Below, piece after piece: positions 16,051 to 24,763 of a stretch of DNA of 35,952 bases. This stretch comes from Ignavibacteria bacterium (GTDB lineage Bacteria; Bacteroidota; Ignavibacteria; Ignavibacteriales; Melioribacteraceae). Made by a program: the position numbers and the translations under genes. The stretch covers positions 1-35,952 of the forward strand of contig JAAYAN010000218.1 of the NCBI GenBank assembly GCA_012719345.1, read 5' to 3'. Each line of letters starts with the position of its first letter. Position 1 is the stretch's first letter. The notes below the pieces were generated by a model. It was not told the origin of the DNA. It did not search any database and worked only from the letters and a program-made list of their open reading frames with translations.

Positions 16051-16443
16051 TTAAGAATTATTTGATTTAAGTGTTTTCAGTATTGACACTAGTAGTTTCA
16101 ATAATTCTTCGCAATCATTATTTAAGCTTTCAAATTCGGCGTTTGAAATATCGCCGCTTTCTTTAAATAATTTAATCCAATATTCTGTTTCCTTTGCTTC
16201 TTTCAAAGCAATTTGTAATTTACTAATAAACTCCTTTTTCGATATTGAACATTGTGCTTCCGAAACATTTGCACCTATTGATGTTCCTGATCTTAAAAGT
16301 TGATTTATTAATGATAAAACAACATTGTTTTTCTGCGCTTGGAATTTATAAAACTTAACAATTCGAACCGAAAAACTGAAGCTCTTTTCAAGCAAAGTGT
16401 TACCATACTTTATATTTTGCTCTTTCACGAACATCATTTCCAT
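16051..16443 (-). CDS. four-helix-bundle protein (S23/intervening-sequence-protein type)
   Basis: 130 aa, all-helical. NTLLEKSFSFSVRIVKFYKF near residue 15-34, LLRSGTSIGANVSEA (about 66-80) and ETEYWIKLFKESG (about 102-114) are the hallmark blocks of the family first noted in 23S rRNA intervening sequences. Its biological role is not established. The annotated ATG (16443) follows directly after the T-tract of the likely ftsZ terminator with no room for a ribosome site. The ATG at codon 4 (MFVKEQN, 16434), preceded by GGAAATG, may be the true start. It is surrounded by repeats and looks like a small mobile or accessory insertion. Confidence 0.85.
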   Translation of the reverse strand: MEMMFVKEQNIKYGNTLLEKSFSFSVRIVKFYKFQAQKNNVVLSLINQLLRSGTSIGANVSEAQCSISKKEFISKLQIALKEAKETEYWIKLFKESGDISNAEFESLNNDCEELLKLLVSILKTLKSNNS

Positions 16444-16471
16444 AAAAAAAATCCCACAGCGGAGCTGTGAA
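16444..16471 (-). terminator. intrinsic terminator of the dcw operon
   Basis: On the minus strand CACAGC-TCC-GCTGTG (plus 16455-16469), extended by two possible U-G pairs, is followed by GGA and eight T (16444-16451). It lies about 45 bp past the ftsZ stop, the right place to end the division-gene transcript. The T-tract runs straight into the ATG of the four-helix-bundle gene. Confidence 0.75.
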
Positions 16472-16482
16472 CAATAATTATT
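16470..16482. repeat. right copy of a 13-bp direct repeat
   Basis: AACAATAATTATT, identical to 15905-15917. It is immediately next to the terminator hairpin and followed by more TTAATTATTAA-type sequence. Confidence 0.45.
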
Positions 16483-16512
16483 AATTATTAACTTTTAATT
16501 CTTCATTATCCC

Positions 16513-17787
16513 TCAGTCCATCATCATTCTTAAAAAAGAAGAGCTGTCTTCGTCCTGTTTCTCTTCATCTTCTGAAAGATCATTTTTTTGTTCGAATAAA
16601 GAGGTTTGAGTTTTATCAATTTTATAACCGCTTTGCGGAACAAAATCTTTGTTAGCAAAAGAAGAATTTGTGCTTTTCACGCGGAATATTGTTGGAATTT
16701 CCAGATTATTCATTTCTTCTTCCGATACAGTTTTGTTTGTAAGACCATACCCCGAAAAGAATGATTCCTTAGGTTTTTCTTCTTTTCTTTCGGCAAAATT
16801 CCGTAATGTGCTTGATGCCTGAGCTGTATCGAAACCAGTAGCAATAACTGTATAGGAAACGTATTCGTTCATTTCCTCTTTATTTACCCAGCCGAAAATT
16901 ACGTTTGCTTCTTCACCGGCTGCATCGTAAATAACTTTATTTCCTTCGTCAATTTCCTGCATTGTAAGGTTATTTGAACCTGTTACATTGAGGAGTATGT
17001 TTTTTGCGCCTTTTATGCTTACACCTTCGAGCAACGGAGATGAAATAGCTTTTTGAGCAGCTTCTACCGCGCGGTTTTCCCCTGAAGCAGTTCCGCATCC
17101 CATTAAGGCTTCGCCGCTTTCGTTCATAACTGAACGCACGTCTGCAAAATCGACGTTGATAATTCCGGGAATAGTAATTATATCTGCAATTCCGCGAGTT
17201 GCTTCATAAAGCACTTCATTAGGTTTATCGAAAGCTGTTGCAGCTGCAATCGATTTATCGAGAATGTTTAATAATCTTTCGTTAGGAATAATTATCAAAC
17301 TGTCAACATACTGGCGCAATTCCTGAATCCCTTTTTCGGCATTCATCATTCTCTTTTTCCCTTCCCATCGGAACGGCTTTGTTACAATACCTATTACCAA
17401 GGCACCCAGACTTTGAGCTACAGAAGCAATTAATGGAGCTGCACCTGTTCCGGTTCCGCCGCCCATTCCTGCAGTTATAAAAACCATATCACTTCCTTCA
17501 AGAATTTTTGTAAGAAGTTCTCTGTCTTCTTCAGCGGCTTTTTTGCCTACGTTGGGATCGGCTCCTGCTCCTAAACCTTTTGTTAAATTCTTTCCTATCT
17601 GAACTCTGTGCGGCGTATCCATCTTGGCAAGAACCTGAGCATCTGTGTTTACTGCAATGTAATCCACATCTGTCAGTCCTCTTTTCATCATACTTTCGAT
17701 AGCGTTGCATCCGCCGCCGCCTACACCTACTACTTTTAATACAGCAGACATTTTTTCAGTTGTTTCTAATGTTGCGAATCTTGGCAT
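16513..17787 (-). CDS. ftsZ: cell-division GTPase FtsZ
   Basis: 424 aa. The tubulin signature GGGTGTG is at 109-115, the N-terminal nucleotide loop GVGGGGCNAI at 21-30, and the catalytic T7 loop NVDFADV at 211-217 (Asp213, Asp216). FtsZ polymerises into the Z ring at mid-cell. After the globular domain (to about 325) comes a linker of about 90 residues rich in Glu/Ser/Asp, and the end SSSFLRMMMD resembles the conserved C-terminal FLR peptide that binds FtsA. A strong Shine-Dalgarno (AAGGAGGA) lies 6 nt upstream of the ATG. Last gene of the dcw cluster, 23 bp after ftsA. Confidence 0.98.
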   Translation of the reverse strand: MPRFATLETTEKMSAVLKVVGVGGGGCNAIESMMKRGLTDVDYIAVNTDAQVLAKMDTPHRVQIGKNLTKGLGAGADPNVGKKAAEEDRELLTKILEGSDMVFITAGMGGGTGTGAAPLIASVAQSLGALVIGIVTKPFRWEGKKRMMNAEKGIQELRQYVDSLIIIPNERLLNILDKSIAAATAFDKPNEVLYEATRGIADIITIPGIINVDFADVRSVMNESGEALMGCGTASGENRAVEAAQKAISSPLLEGVSIKGAKNILLNVTGSNNLTMQEIDEGNKVIYDAAGEEANVIFGWVNKEEMNEYVSYTVIATGFDTAQASSTLRNFAERKEEKPKESFFSGYGLTNKTVSEEEMNNLEIPTIFRVKSTNSSFANKDFVPQSGYKIDKTQTSLFEQKNDLSEDEEKQDEDSSSFLRMMMD

Positions 17788-17810
17788 TTTTTCCTCCTTG
17801 TTGTGGTAGT

Positions 17811-19055
17811 TTACAATTCGTCAAAAAATTCTTGTATTTTTTTGAAAAACTTATTTACGTTTAATTTCGATGTATCTTTTTTAATTCTTGCTTTTACGGT
17901 TTCGTCGCTTGTTGTTGTTCCAGGAACGCCTTTAATCAATCCAACAACTGTTGCGTATTCGGGACTGCTTAATTCATTCGACATTCCCGAGCCGACTTCC
18001 ATAGGCACACCAATCCGGGCAGGCATTCCAAATACTTCTTCTGCAAGTTCGGTGCAACCGCGTAAAAGAGAGCCGCCTCCGGTAAGCACTATTCCTGCTT
18101 TTATTTTTTGCTTAAAACCCGTATGACGCAAATCGTTATCGATAAGTGTAAACAGTTCTTTCATTCTTACATGAATGATTTGTGTTAACAGACTTATCGG
18201 TATTTTTACATTTCCGCGCGCGCCTACTCCTTTTATGTAAATATCTTCATCTTTTATTATTGATGATTCCGTTGCATATCCGTATTCTTTTTTTAATTTT
18301 TCCGCTTCGGCTGTTACTATTCCAAGAGATTCGCGGATATCATTTGTAACCTGATTTCCGGCAACGCCTATCACTTTTGTATGTTTTATGCTTTTATCGT
18401 GAAATACGGCAATATCTGTTGTGCCGCCGCCAATATCAATAAGTGCAACCCCGAGATCGGTTTCGCTTTCTTCGAGGACGGACATACTGGATGCAATCGG
18501 CTGCAGGATGTAATCTTTTACTGTAAAACCCGCACGTTCAACCGATTTTTTAATATTCTGGATTGCAGGAATTGAAGCAAGCACAACGTGATTTAAGGCT
18601 TCGAGCCTGGTTCCGCACATACCTATCGGATTTTCAATTCCTCCCTGATAATCCACAAAGTATTCTTCAGGTATAATGTGAAGAATCTGCCTGTCCGATG
18701 GGATCCTTATTGTTTTAACGTCGGCTTTCAATCTTTCAATATCTTCCTGCGCAATTTCTTTTTCGGGACTGCTTATTGTAACGTAATTCCTGTGCCGGAG
18801 ACTGGTAATATGCTCGCCTGCAACTCCAACATTTAATTCTTTTACAATTATTCCGGCGCGGTTAGAGGCTATTTCCATTGCCTGTTTAATTGCTTCCGAA
18901 GTCTTCTGAATATTTGCAACCAATCCTCTGTTCAACCCTTCGGAAGGCGCTGCGCAAAATCCCAGTATATTAATTTCATCGCCGGAAACCTCTGCTATTG
19001 CTGCTCCAACTTTAGTAGTACCAAGATCAAGTCCGGCAATTATATTTTTTTTCAT
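17811..19055 (-). CDS. ftsA: cell-division actin-like protein FtsA
   Basis: 414 aa. Actin/HSP70-fold ATPase: AGLDLGTTKVGAAI (phosphate 1, 7-20), LIDIGGGTTDIAVF (phosphate 2, 205-218), and VLTGGGSLLRG (adenosine motif, about 331). The SHS2 (1C) domain characteristic of FtsA occupies about 84-160. The C-terminal VNKFFKKIQEFFDEL is an amphipathic helix that would tether the protein, and with it FtsZ, to the inner membrane. Start overlaps the ftsQ stop by 4 bp. Confidence 0.97.
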   Translation of the reverse strand: MKKNIIAGLDLGTTKVGAAIAEVSGDEINILGFCAAPSEGLNRGLVANIQKTSEAIKQAMEIASNRAGIIVKELNVGVAGEHITSLRHRNYVTISSPEKEIAQEDIERLKADVKTIRIPSDRQILHIIPEEYFVDYQGGIENPIGMCGTRLEALNHVVLASIPAIQNIKKSVERAGFTVKDYILQPIASSMSVLEESETDLGVALIDIGGGTTDIAVFHDKSIKHTKVIGVAGNQVTNDIRESLGIVTAEAEKLKKEYGYATESSIIKDEDIYIKGVGARGNVKIPISLLTQIIHVRMKELFTLIDNDLRHTGFKQKIKAGIVLTGGGSLLRGCTELAEEVFGMPARIGVPMEVGSGMSNELSSPEYATVVGLIKGVPGTTTSDETVKARIKKDTSKLNVNKFFKKIQEFFDEL

Positions 19056-19822
19056 ATTCCGGTTTCCCCGTTTATATCATCCAAAAATCCTATATAAAGA
19101 TGTTTATCGAATCTTAGATCTATATAATCAACTGCTTTATTTAGTTCCTTTCCTTTAAGATGATTCCAGAATTTAGAGAAATAAGCCATTTTTCTGATTT
19201 CATTATTTCTGCCCAAAACTACCGGGTAATCTATTCCAACCATTCGTACAACAATATCTTTCCCTTTACGAAGATCAATTTCGGAAACGCTTTTCTGCAT
19301 TTCTTTTCCTAAAAGTTTTGTTGTTTCAATAATTTTAAAAGCTGTTTTAACATCATCATTTTTAAGCATATAACCGAAGTTTTTAATTTTTTCCTGATTT
19401 GCCGGATTGCTTATTACCGGACAATTAATTTCTTTTGATAAACTTAAAAGCGGTAAAGCTTCGTATCTGTCGGAAATTAAATATTGCTTTTCGCTGCAGT
19501 TTAAAAATGCGGTTATCTTTTTTTCGTACACATTTATTTCAGCTTTTCCGTCATTCCACAATTTTACGTTTGCTTTGCGGATGTAAGGATGTTTTTCCAG
19601 TCTGTCTTTGATTATTGCAGCATTTAAATTGCTGAAATCATTTACTGTATCGAGCCGTGCGAATGAAAGATAATCTTCATTAGATAAATATACTCCGCCC
19701 GATAAATCAATTTTATTAATTGTGATATTCTGGCGTACTTGCAGAACAATTGCAAGATACAGGACAAATGCAAGTAAAAGCAGAAAAATTATTATTCCCA
19801 AATAATCATTTGCTTTAGGCAT
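19052..19822 (-). CDS. ftsQ: cell-division protein FtsQ/DivIB
   Basis: 256 aa bitopic protein. A short cytoplasmic tail, a membrane helix at about 8-27 (LGIIIFLLLLAFVLYLAIVL), then a POTRA-like domain (about 33-102, with KHPYIRKANVKLWNDGKAEINVYEKK) and the FtsQ beta domain (about 105-235, VSEIDLRKGKDIVVRM and YIDLRFDKHLYIG). It links early and late divisome proteins in the periplasm (FtsB/FtsL partners). Sequence is divergent, as usual for FtsQ. Position between murC and ftsA confirms the call. It overlaps murC by 8 bp and ftsA by 4 bp. Confidence 0.92.
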   Translation of the reverse strand: MPKANDYLGIIIFLLLLAFVLYLAIVLQVRQNITINKIDLSGGVYLSNEDYLSFARLDTVNDFSNLNAAIIKDRLEKHPYIRKANVKLWNDGKAEINVYEKKITAFLNCSEKQYLISDRYEALPLLSLSKEINCPVISNPANQEKIKNFGYMLKNDDVKTAFKIIETTKLLGKEMQKSVSEIDLRKGKDIVVRMVGIDYPVVLGRNNEIRKMAYFSKFWNHLKGKELNKAVDYIDLRFDKHLYIGFLDDINGETGI

Positions 19823-21212
19823 TTTCCGTTCCTTTTTTTGTTTTTAAAAGTTCAATGAATTTTTCGCCGTATTTCCAAATATCTCCGGCACCCATTGTTA
19901 CAATTATATCGTCATTTTTATATAAACTCATCAACAGTTCGGGTATCTTATTTTTATCAGCTTCGTAAATAACATTTTTATGCCCGAAACTTTTTGCTGC
20001 ATTTGCAATCAATTCACCTGATACACCGTCTATCGGATTTTCGCGTGCAGGATAAACATCTGTGCAGATAAAAATATCTGTATCCAGAAACGAGCGTCCG
20101 AATTCAGCATAAAAATCTCTTGTCCGGCTGAACAAATGCGGCTGGAAAACTGCAATCAGTCTGTTTTTAAATCCATCTCTTATTGCTTTAAGCGTAGCAT
20201 TTGTTTCTGTAGGATGATGTCCGTAGTCATCCAGTACAATAATTTCGTCGTTATATTTAGTTTCGAATCTGCGGTAAACCCCGGTGAATTTTTCGAGCGC
20301 TTTTTTGATAATCTGGAAATCAACTCCAAGCTGTGCTGCAATGGTTACGGCAACAAGCGAATTTTTAACGTAATGAACACCCGGAACATTCATACGTATT
20401 CTGCCAAGTTCTTTTCCGAAATAGACAACTGTATATGTGCTGTGATATCCTTCGGTTACAATATCCACTGCTCTTACGTCTGACTGCGAAGTTGTGCCGT
20501 ATGTAATTACTTTTCTTTCAATTTCGGGCATTATATCCTGAAGAGCGGGCTCATCCAGGCAAAGCACAACAAATCCGTAAAACGGCACTTTATTTGCGAA
20601 CTGAATAAAAGCCGATTTTATATCTTCAAGGTCTTTATAAGTATCGAGATGTTCTTTTTCCAATGTTGTAAGCGCGGCAATACTCGGAGTTAATTTTAGG
20701 AAAGTTCTGTCAAACTCATCAGCTTCAACAACAATATATTCGCTGTTTCCTAAACGCGCATTAGTTCCGCCAAGTCCGCTCAGTTTGCCGCCGACAATTA
20801 TTGTAGGATCAATTCCTGCTTCCGTTAAAACCAGACCGACCATCGAAGTTGTTGTTGTTTTTCCGTGAGTTCCGGCAATACCGATTCCGTATTTTAAGCG
20901 CATACATTCGGCAAGCATTTCACTTCTTTTAATTACCGGAATTTTCTTTTCTATTGCAGCTTTAACTTCGGGATTTTCCGTATTTACAGCCGATGAATAA
21001 ACCAATACATCGGCATTTTTTACGTTTTCGGCTGTATGTCCTTTGTAAATTTCTATTCCTAAACTTTGCAGTCTTTCAGTTGTTTCGGAAAACGACATAT
21101 CGGAACCGGAAATATTAAACCCCTGATTTAACAAGATTTCAGCAATCCCGCTCATCCCTATTCCGCCTATTCCTACAAAATGTATTTTTTTTATCGTTTT
21201 ATGTATCATCAT
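19815..21212 (-). CDS. murC: UDP-N-acetylmuramate--L-alanine ligase
   Basis: 465 aa. Mur ligase: N-terminal FVGIGGIGMSGIAEILL (12-28) binds the UDP-sugar, P-loop GTHGKTT at 114-120, and DDYGHHPTE in the C-terminal third is the MurC-type block. It adds L-Ala to UDP-MurNAc with ATP in the cytoplasm. The start overlaps the murG stop by 4 bp. A second ATG is adjacent (MMIHKT). Many dcw clusters have murB and ddl after murC; here ftsQ follows directly. Confidence 0.97.
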   Translation of the reverse strand: MMIHKTIKKIHFVGIGGIGMSGIAEILLNQGFNISGSDMSFSETTERLQSLGIEIYKGHTAENVKNADVLVYSSAVNTENPEVKAAIEKKIPVIKRSEMLAECMRLKYGIGIAGTHGKTTTTSMVGLVLTEAGIDPTIIVGGKLSGLGGTNARLGNSEYIVVEADEFDRTFLKLTPSIAALTTLEKEHLDTYKDLEDIKSAFIQFANKVPFYGFVVLCLDEPALQDIMPEIERKVITYGTTSQSDVRAVDIVTEGYHSTYTVVYFGKELGRIRMNVPGVHYVKNSLVAVTIAAQLGVDFQIIKKALEKFTGVYRRFETKYNDEIIVLDDYGHHPTETNATLKAIRDGFKNRLIAVFQPHLFSRTRDFYAEFGRSFLDTDIFICTDVYPARENPIDGVSGELIANAAKSFGHKNVIYEADKNKIPELLMSLYKNDDIIVTMGAGDIWKYGEKFIELLKTKKGTENA

Positions 21213-22309
21213 TTCCTCAGATTTAACTCTGTCATTTTAATTGCTCTTTCTGCAATTTCCCGCGCTGCATCCGGTTTCGAAAACTTTTTTATATTCTCCG
21301 AAAGTTTCTGCATAACTGCTTCGTTACTCAAAAGATTTATTGCTGTACCGCTCATTTTTTTTAAAAGATCTTTATCTTCAATCAGTATTGCCGCATCTTT
21401 ATCTGTAAGCGATTTTGCGTTTTTATACTGATGATTTGCTGCAACATTTGTTGAAGGAACAAAAATTACCGGCAGACCTAAAAATGCAGTTTCAGCAATG
21501 GTTGTTGCTCCTGCACGGGCTAAAACCGCGTCTGCTGCCGAGTAAACCAATCCCATATCTTCAATAAACGATTTTATAATTATATTTTCATTCGCAAGAT
21601 TCTTGTACTTTTCGTAATAATTTTTGCCTGTCTGCCATATTATTTGAATATTATTTTCGGACAATGTTTTTAAGTTTGCTGCAACAGCCTCATTTATAGA
21701 AGCTGCTCCGAGACTTCCTCCTAATACCAGCAGAACTTTTTTATCAGGAGATAATTTTAAATTATTTTTTGCTTTGATTTTATCCGACAGTTTTATGTTT
21801 ATTCTTACCGGATTTCCAGTAAGTATTAATTTTTCTTCATTCCGAAAATATTGCTTCGAATCTTCGAAACTTATATGTATTTCATCTGCTTTCTTTTCGA
21901 GCATTCTGTTTGTTATACCAGGGTAGCTGTTTTGTTCAAGAAGAATAACCTTTGCTCCCATTACAGAAGCACCCCATATTACGGGACCCGATACATAAGC
22001 TCCAGCTCCTATAGCTACAGCCGGTTTGAATCTTATATTTATTATCAATGCCTGAACAAAACCAGTAAATAATTTTATCGGGAATAGAATATTTTTAATA
22101 TTTAATCTGCGTGAAAAACCGCTTATCCAGATTGTCTTAAATTTATAACCTGCAGCCGGAACAACTTTTGCTTCGAGCTTATCTTTTGTTCCTACAAATA
22201 ATATTTCGGCATCCGGCATTTGCATTTTGATATTTTCTGCAACTGCAATTGCAGGATATAAATGTCCGCCCGTACCGCCGGCTGCAAATATGAATTTTTT
22301 ATTATTCAT
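21209..22309 (-). CDS. murG: UDP-GlcNAc:lipid I N-acetylglucosaminyltransferase
   Basis: 366 aa, GT-B glycosyltransferase (GT28). N-terminal GGTGGHLYPAIAVAE (11-25) is the first G-loop. VLGGSLGAASINEAV (about 195) is the second, and RAGATTIAETAFLGLPVIFVP is the donor UDP-GlcNAc site. It converts lipid I to lipid II at the cytoplasmic membrane face. It overlaps ftsW by 8 bp and murC by 4 bp. Normal length. Confidence 0.97.
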   Translation of the reverse strand: MNNKKFIFAAGGTGGHLYPAIAVAENIKMQMPDAEILFVGTKDKLEAKVVPAAGYKFKTIWISGFSRRLNIKNILFPIKLFTGFVQALIINIRFKPAVAIGAGAYVSGPVIWGASVMGAKVILLEQNSYPGITNRMLEKKADEIHISFEDSKQYFRNEEKLILTGNPVRINIKLSDKIKAKNNLKLSPDKKVLLVLGGSLGAASINEAVAANLKTLSENNIQIIWQTGKNYYEKYKNLANENIIIKSFIEDMGLVYSAADAVLARAGATTIAETAFLGLPVIFVPSTNVAANHQYKNAKSLTDKDAAILIEDKDLLKKMSGTAINLLSNEAVMQKLSENIKKFSKPDAAREIAERAIKMTELNLRK

Positions 22310-23420
22310 CTATCACCACCGCAGTTTCGCTTTGCTGCACTCTCGATTGCTTTGCAATATTCAGAATAATTCCTACAGAAGCGCATAAAAATGTAATTGA
22401 TGTTCCGCCGTAACTTATAAAAGGGAGTGTTATACCGGTTGTAGGCAGCATACCTATTACAACACCGGCATTTATAAAAGCGCTGATAATAATATTAAAC
22501 GCCAAGCCGAATGCCAGTAATTGTCCATAATCGTCAACAGCTTTTTTCGCAATTACAATACCGATAAAAAATATTGTGAGATAAACTAGCAAAACCCCGA
22601 ATGCGCCTGCAAATCCTAATTCTTCACCGAGAATTGAAAAGATAAAATCGCCATAGGCTTCCGGCAGGAATAAATCCGATTGGCGGCTGTGCCCTACGCC
22701 TAATCCTGATAAACCGCCGCTTCCCAAAGCAATTTTTGCCTGAGCAACCTGAATATTTATTTCGCCTTCACCAAACAAACTGTTCAAATAAGTTAATATT
22801 CTTCCTCGTGAATGAGGAAAAATCATCATAGCCGAACCGCCGAAAAGAGCTGCCACTCCCAAAGTTCCGAAAATATGTTTTATTCTTGCACCGCTTACAA
22901 AAAGCACTGTAAATGAAGTTACAACTATAACAATGCTTGTACTTAAATTAGGCTGAACCAAAACTAACCCTGCTACCATAAAAATCCATATCACGGGATA
23001 TTTAAAACCCTGATTAAAATCTTTAATAAGTTCGCCTTTTTTTACAATTAAATTTGCCAAATGCATCATTAAAATTATTTTGGCAATTTCGGAGGGCTGT
23101 ATTGTAAAAAGATAAAGATTAATCCAGCGTCCGGCTCCTTTAACTTTTGCTGCCATCAGGAATGTAAAAAATAAAGCAACAATAATAATAATTGTTAGTT
23201 TTTTACTGTATATCTGATATTTTTGATAAGGGATTTTTGCAAAAACTATCATAGCTGCAACCGCAATAAAAACCTTTACCAAATGATTATTAAACAAACT
23301 TGCAAAGCTGTCGAATTTTAATGCGCTGTACGTACTGCTTGCACTTAATACCAGAATCAATCCCAGCGTAATAAGCGCGGCAACCAGACTAAGCAATATT
23401 TTTGATGCATTTTTAATCAT
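22302..23420 (-). CDS. ftsW: SEDS-family peptidoglycan glycosyltransferase FtsW
   Basis: 372 aa, about 10 membrane helices. SEDS motifs: GAGRWINLYLFTIQPSEIAK, GLGVGHSRQSDLFLPEAYGD with FILGEELG-like continuation, and MLPTTGITLPFISYGGTS near the end, all typical of FtsW/RodA. It polymerises glycan strands from lipid II at the septum with its partner PBP (FtsI, same cluster). The start shares a base with the end of murD (23420) and overlaps murG by 8 bp. Location inside dcw marks it FtsW rather than RodA. Confidence 0.96.
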   Translation of the reverse strand: MIKNASKILLSLVAALITLGLILVLSASSTYSALKFDSFASLFNNHLVKVFIAVAAMIVFAKIPYQKYQIYSKKLTIIIIVALFFTFLMAAKVKGAGRWINLYLFTIQPSEIAKIILMMHLANLIVKKGELIKDFNQGFKYPVIWIFMVAGLVLVQPNLSTSIVIVVTSFTVLFVSGARIKHIFGTLGVAALFGGSAMMIFPHSRGRILTYLNSLFGEGEINIQVAQAKIALGSGGLSGLGVGHSRQSDLFLPEAYGDFIFSILGEELGFAGAFGVLLVYLTIFFIGIVIAKKAVDDYGQLLAFGLAFNIIISAFINAGVVIGMLPTTGITLPFISYGGTSITFLCASVGIILNIAKQSRVQQSETAVVIDE

Positions 23421-24763
23421 TAAATATTCTTCACATAATCTTTAAATTGTTTACCGCGGTCTTCGTAACTTTTAAACATATCGAAACTTGCGCACGCAGG
23501 CGACAAAAGCAGCACTTCCTCTTTTTGAGCTTCGGCAAGCGAACTGTCCACGCACTCGCCCAGAGAATTTTTAATCTCTACCGGCACAATGTTTTCAAAG
23601 TAATTTTTTACTTTTTCGGCCGAAGAACCTATTGCATATATTTTTTTTACTCTTTGTTTTACTTCTTCCTCAATTTGCTTATAATCGTTTCCTTTATCCT
23701 TTCCTCCGAGAATAAGAAATAAAGGTTCGTTAAAACTGCGTAAAGCATACCAAACAGAATCTACGTTAGTAGCTTTTGAATCGTTTATGAACTTAATCCC
23801 GTTAATTTCACGTACAAATTCAAGTCTGTGTTCAACTCCCGGAAAACTCTTAAAGGATGCAATAATTCCGTCATTTTTGCATCCGGCAATTTTTGCAATG
23901 GCAAGAACTGCCAGTGCATTTGCAAGATTGTGTTCTCCTTTAATGCTCAAATCGCCGCAATTCATAATTTCTTCGGCTTTACCGTTTTCAGAAAAAAAGA
24001 TTTTAGAATTTTCTGTAAAAGCACCGTTAAAAACTTTATTTTTAATTGAAAATGAATATCTCTTAACTGAATTATTATTTAATTCTAGTGTTCCTTTATC
24101 GTCTGCATTAAAAATATAATAATCAGTATTATTCTGATTTTCCCCGATTTTCATTTTTGATGCAGCATACTTTTTAACATCGTGTTCATATCGATCAAGA
24201 TGATCGGGAGTGATGTTAAGAATAACCGAAACAAAAGGTCTGAAATCTTTAATAAAATCAAGTTGGAAACTAGATATTTCAACAACAGCAAAATCATTTT
24301 CACCGAATGAATCGGCAACTTCCGAAAAAGCTAATCCGATATTTCCTGCAGCGATTGTGTTTTTGCCACATTTGTTAAATGTATATTCGCAAAGACTTGT
24401 TGTTGTTGTTTTTCCGTTTGTACCAGTAATTCCTATTATTTTTCCTTTGCAGAACCAGGAAGCAAACTCAAGTTCAGAGATAATTTCAATATTTAGCGAA
24501 ACAGCTTCCTGCAAAACTTCCGAATCTGTTGGAACACCCGGGCTGGTTACAATTAAATCGCAATCAAAAACCCGCTTGCTGTGCCCGCCGCATTCAAATT
24601 CAATTAAATTATCCCTTAGGACTTTTACGTTTTCCTGTATTTTTTCTTCAGGCGAAAGATCGCTTACAAACGGAAATGCACCGAATTTTTTTGCAAGTTT
24701 TGCTGCTCCTATTCCGCTTCTTACAGCGCCAAGAATTGTTATTTTTTTACCTTTAATATTCAA
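23420..24763 (-). CDS. murD: UDP-N-acetylmuramoyl-L-alanine--D-glutamate ligase
   Basis: 447 aa Mur ligase. The N-terminal Rossmann-like domain begins KKITILGAVRSGIGAAKLAK. P-loop GTNGKTT at 114-120; NITPDHLDRY and FINDSKATNVDS are MurD family blocks. It adds D-Glu to UDP-MurNAc-L-Ala. Immediately follows mraY (stop and start adjacent, 24763/24764). Length is normal for the family. Confidence 0.97.
   Translation of the reverse strand: MNIKGKKITILGAVRSGIGAAKLAKKFGAFPFVSDLSPEEKIQENVKVLRDNLIEFECGGHSKRVFDCDLIVTSPGVPTDSEVLQEAVSLNIEIISELEFASWFCKGKIIGITGTNGKTTTTSLCEYTFNKCGKNTIAAGNIGLAFSEVADSFGENDFAVVEISSFQLDFIKDFRPFVSVILNITPDHLDRYEHDVKKYAASKMKIGENQNNTDYYIFNADDKGTLELNNNSVKRYSFSIKNKVFNGAFTENSKIFFSENGKAEEIMNCGDLSIKGEHNLANALAVLAIAKIAGCKNDGIIASFKSFPGVEHRLEFVREINGIKFINDSKATNVDSVWYALRSFNEPLFLILGGKDKGNDYKQIEEEVKQRVKKIYAIGSSAEKVKNYFENIVPVEIKNSLGECVDSSLAEAQKEEVLLLSPACASFDMFKSYEDRGKQFKDYVKNI

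Noticed and set aside
17803-18126. 107-codon plus-strand open frame over ftsA
   Set aside because: Antisense shadow of the 3' end of ftsA with no ribosome site or recognisable protein motif.
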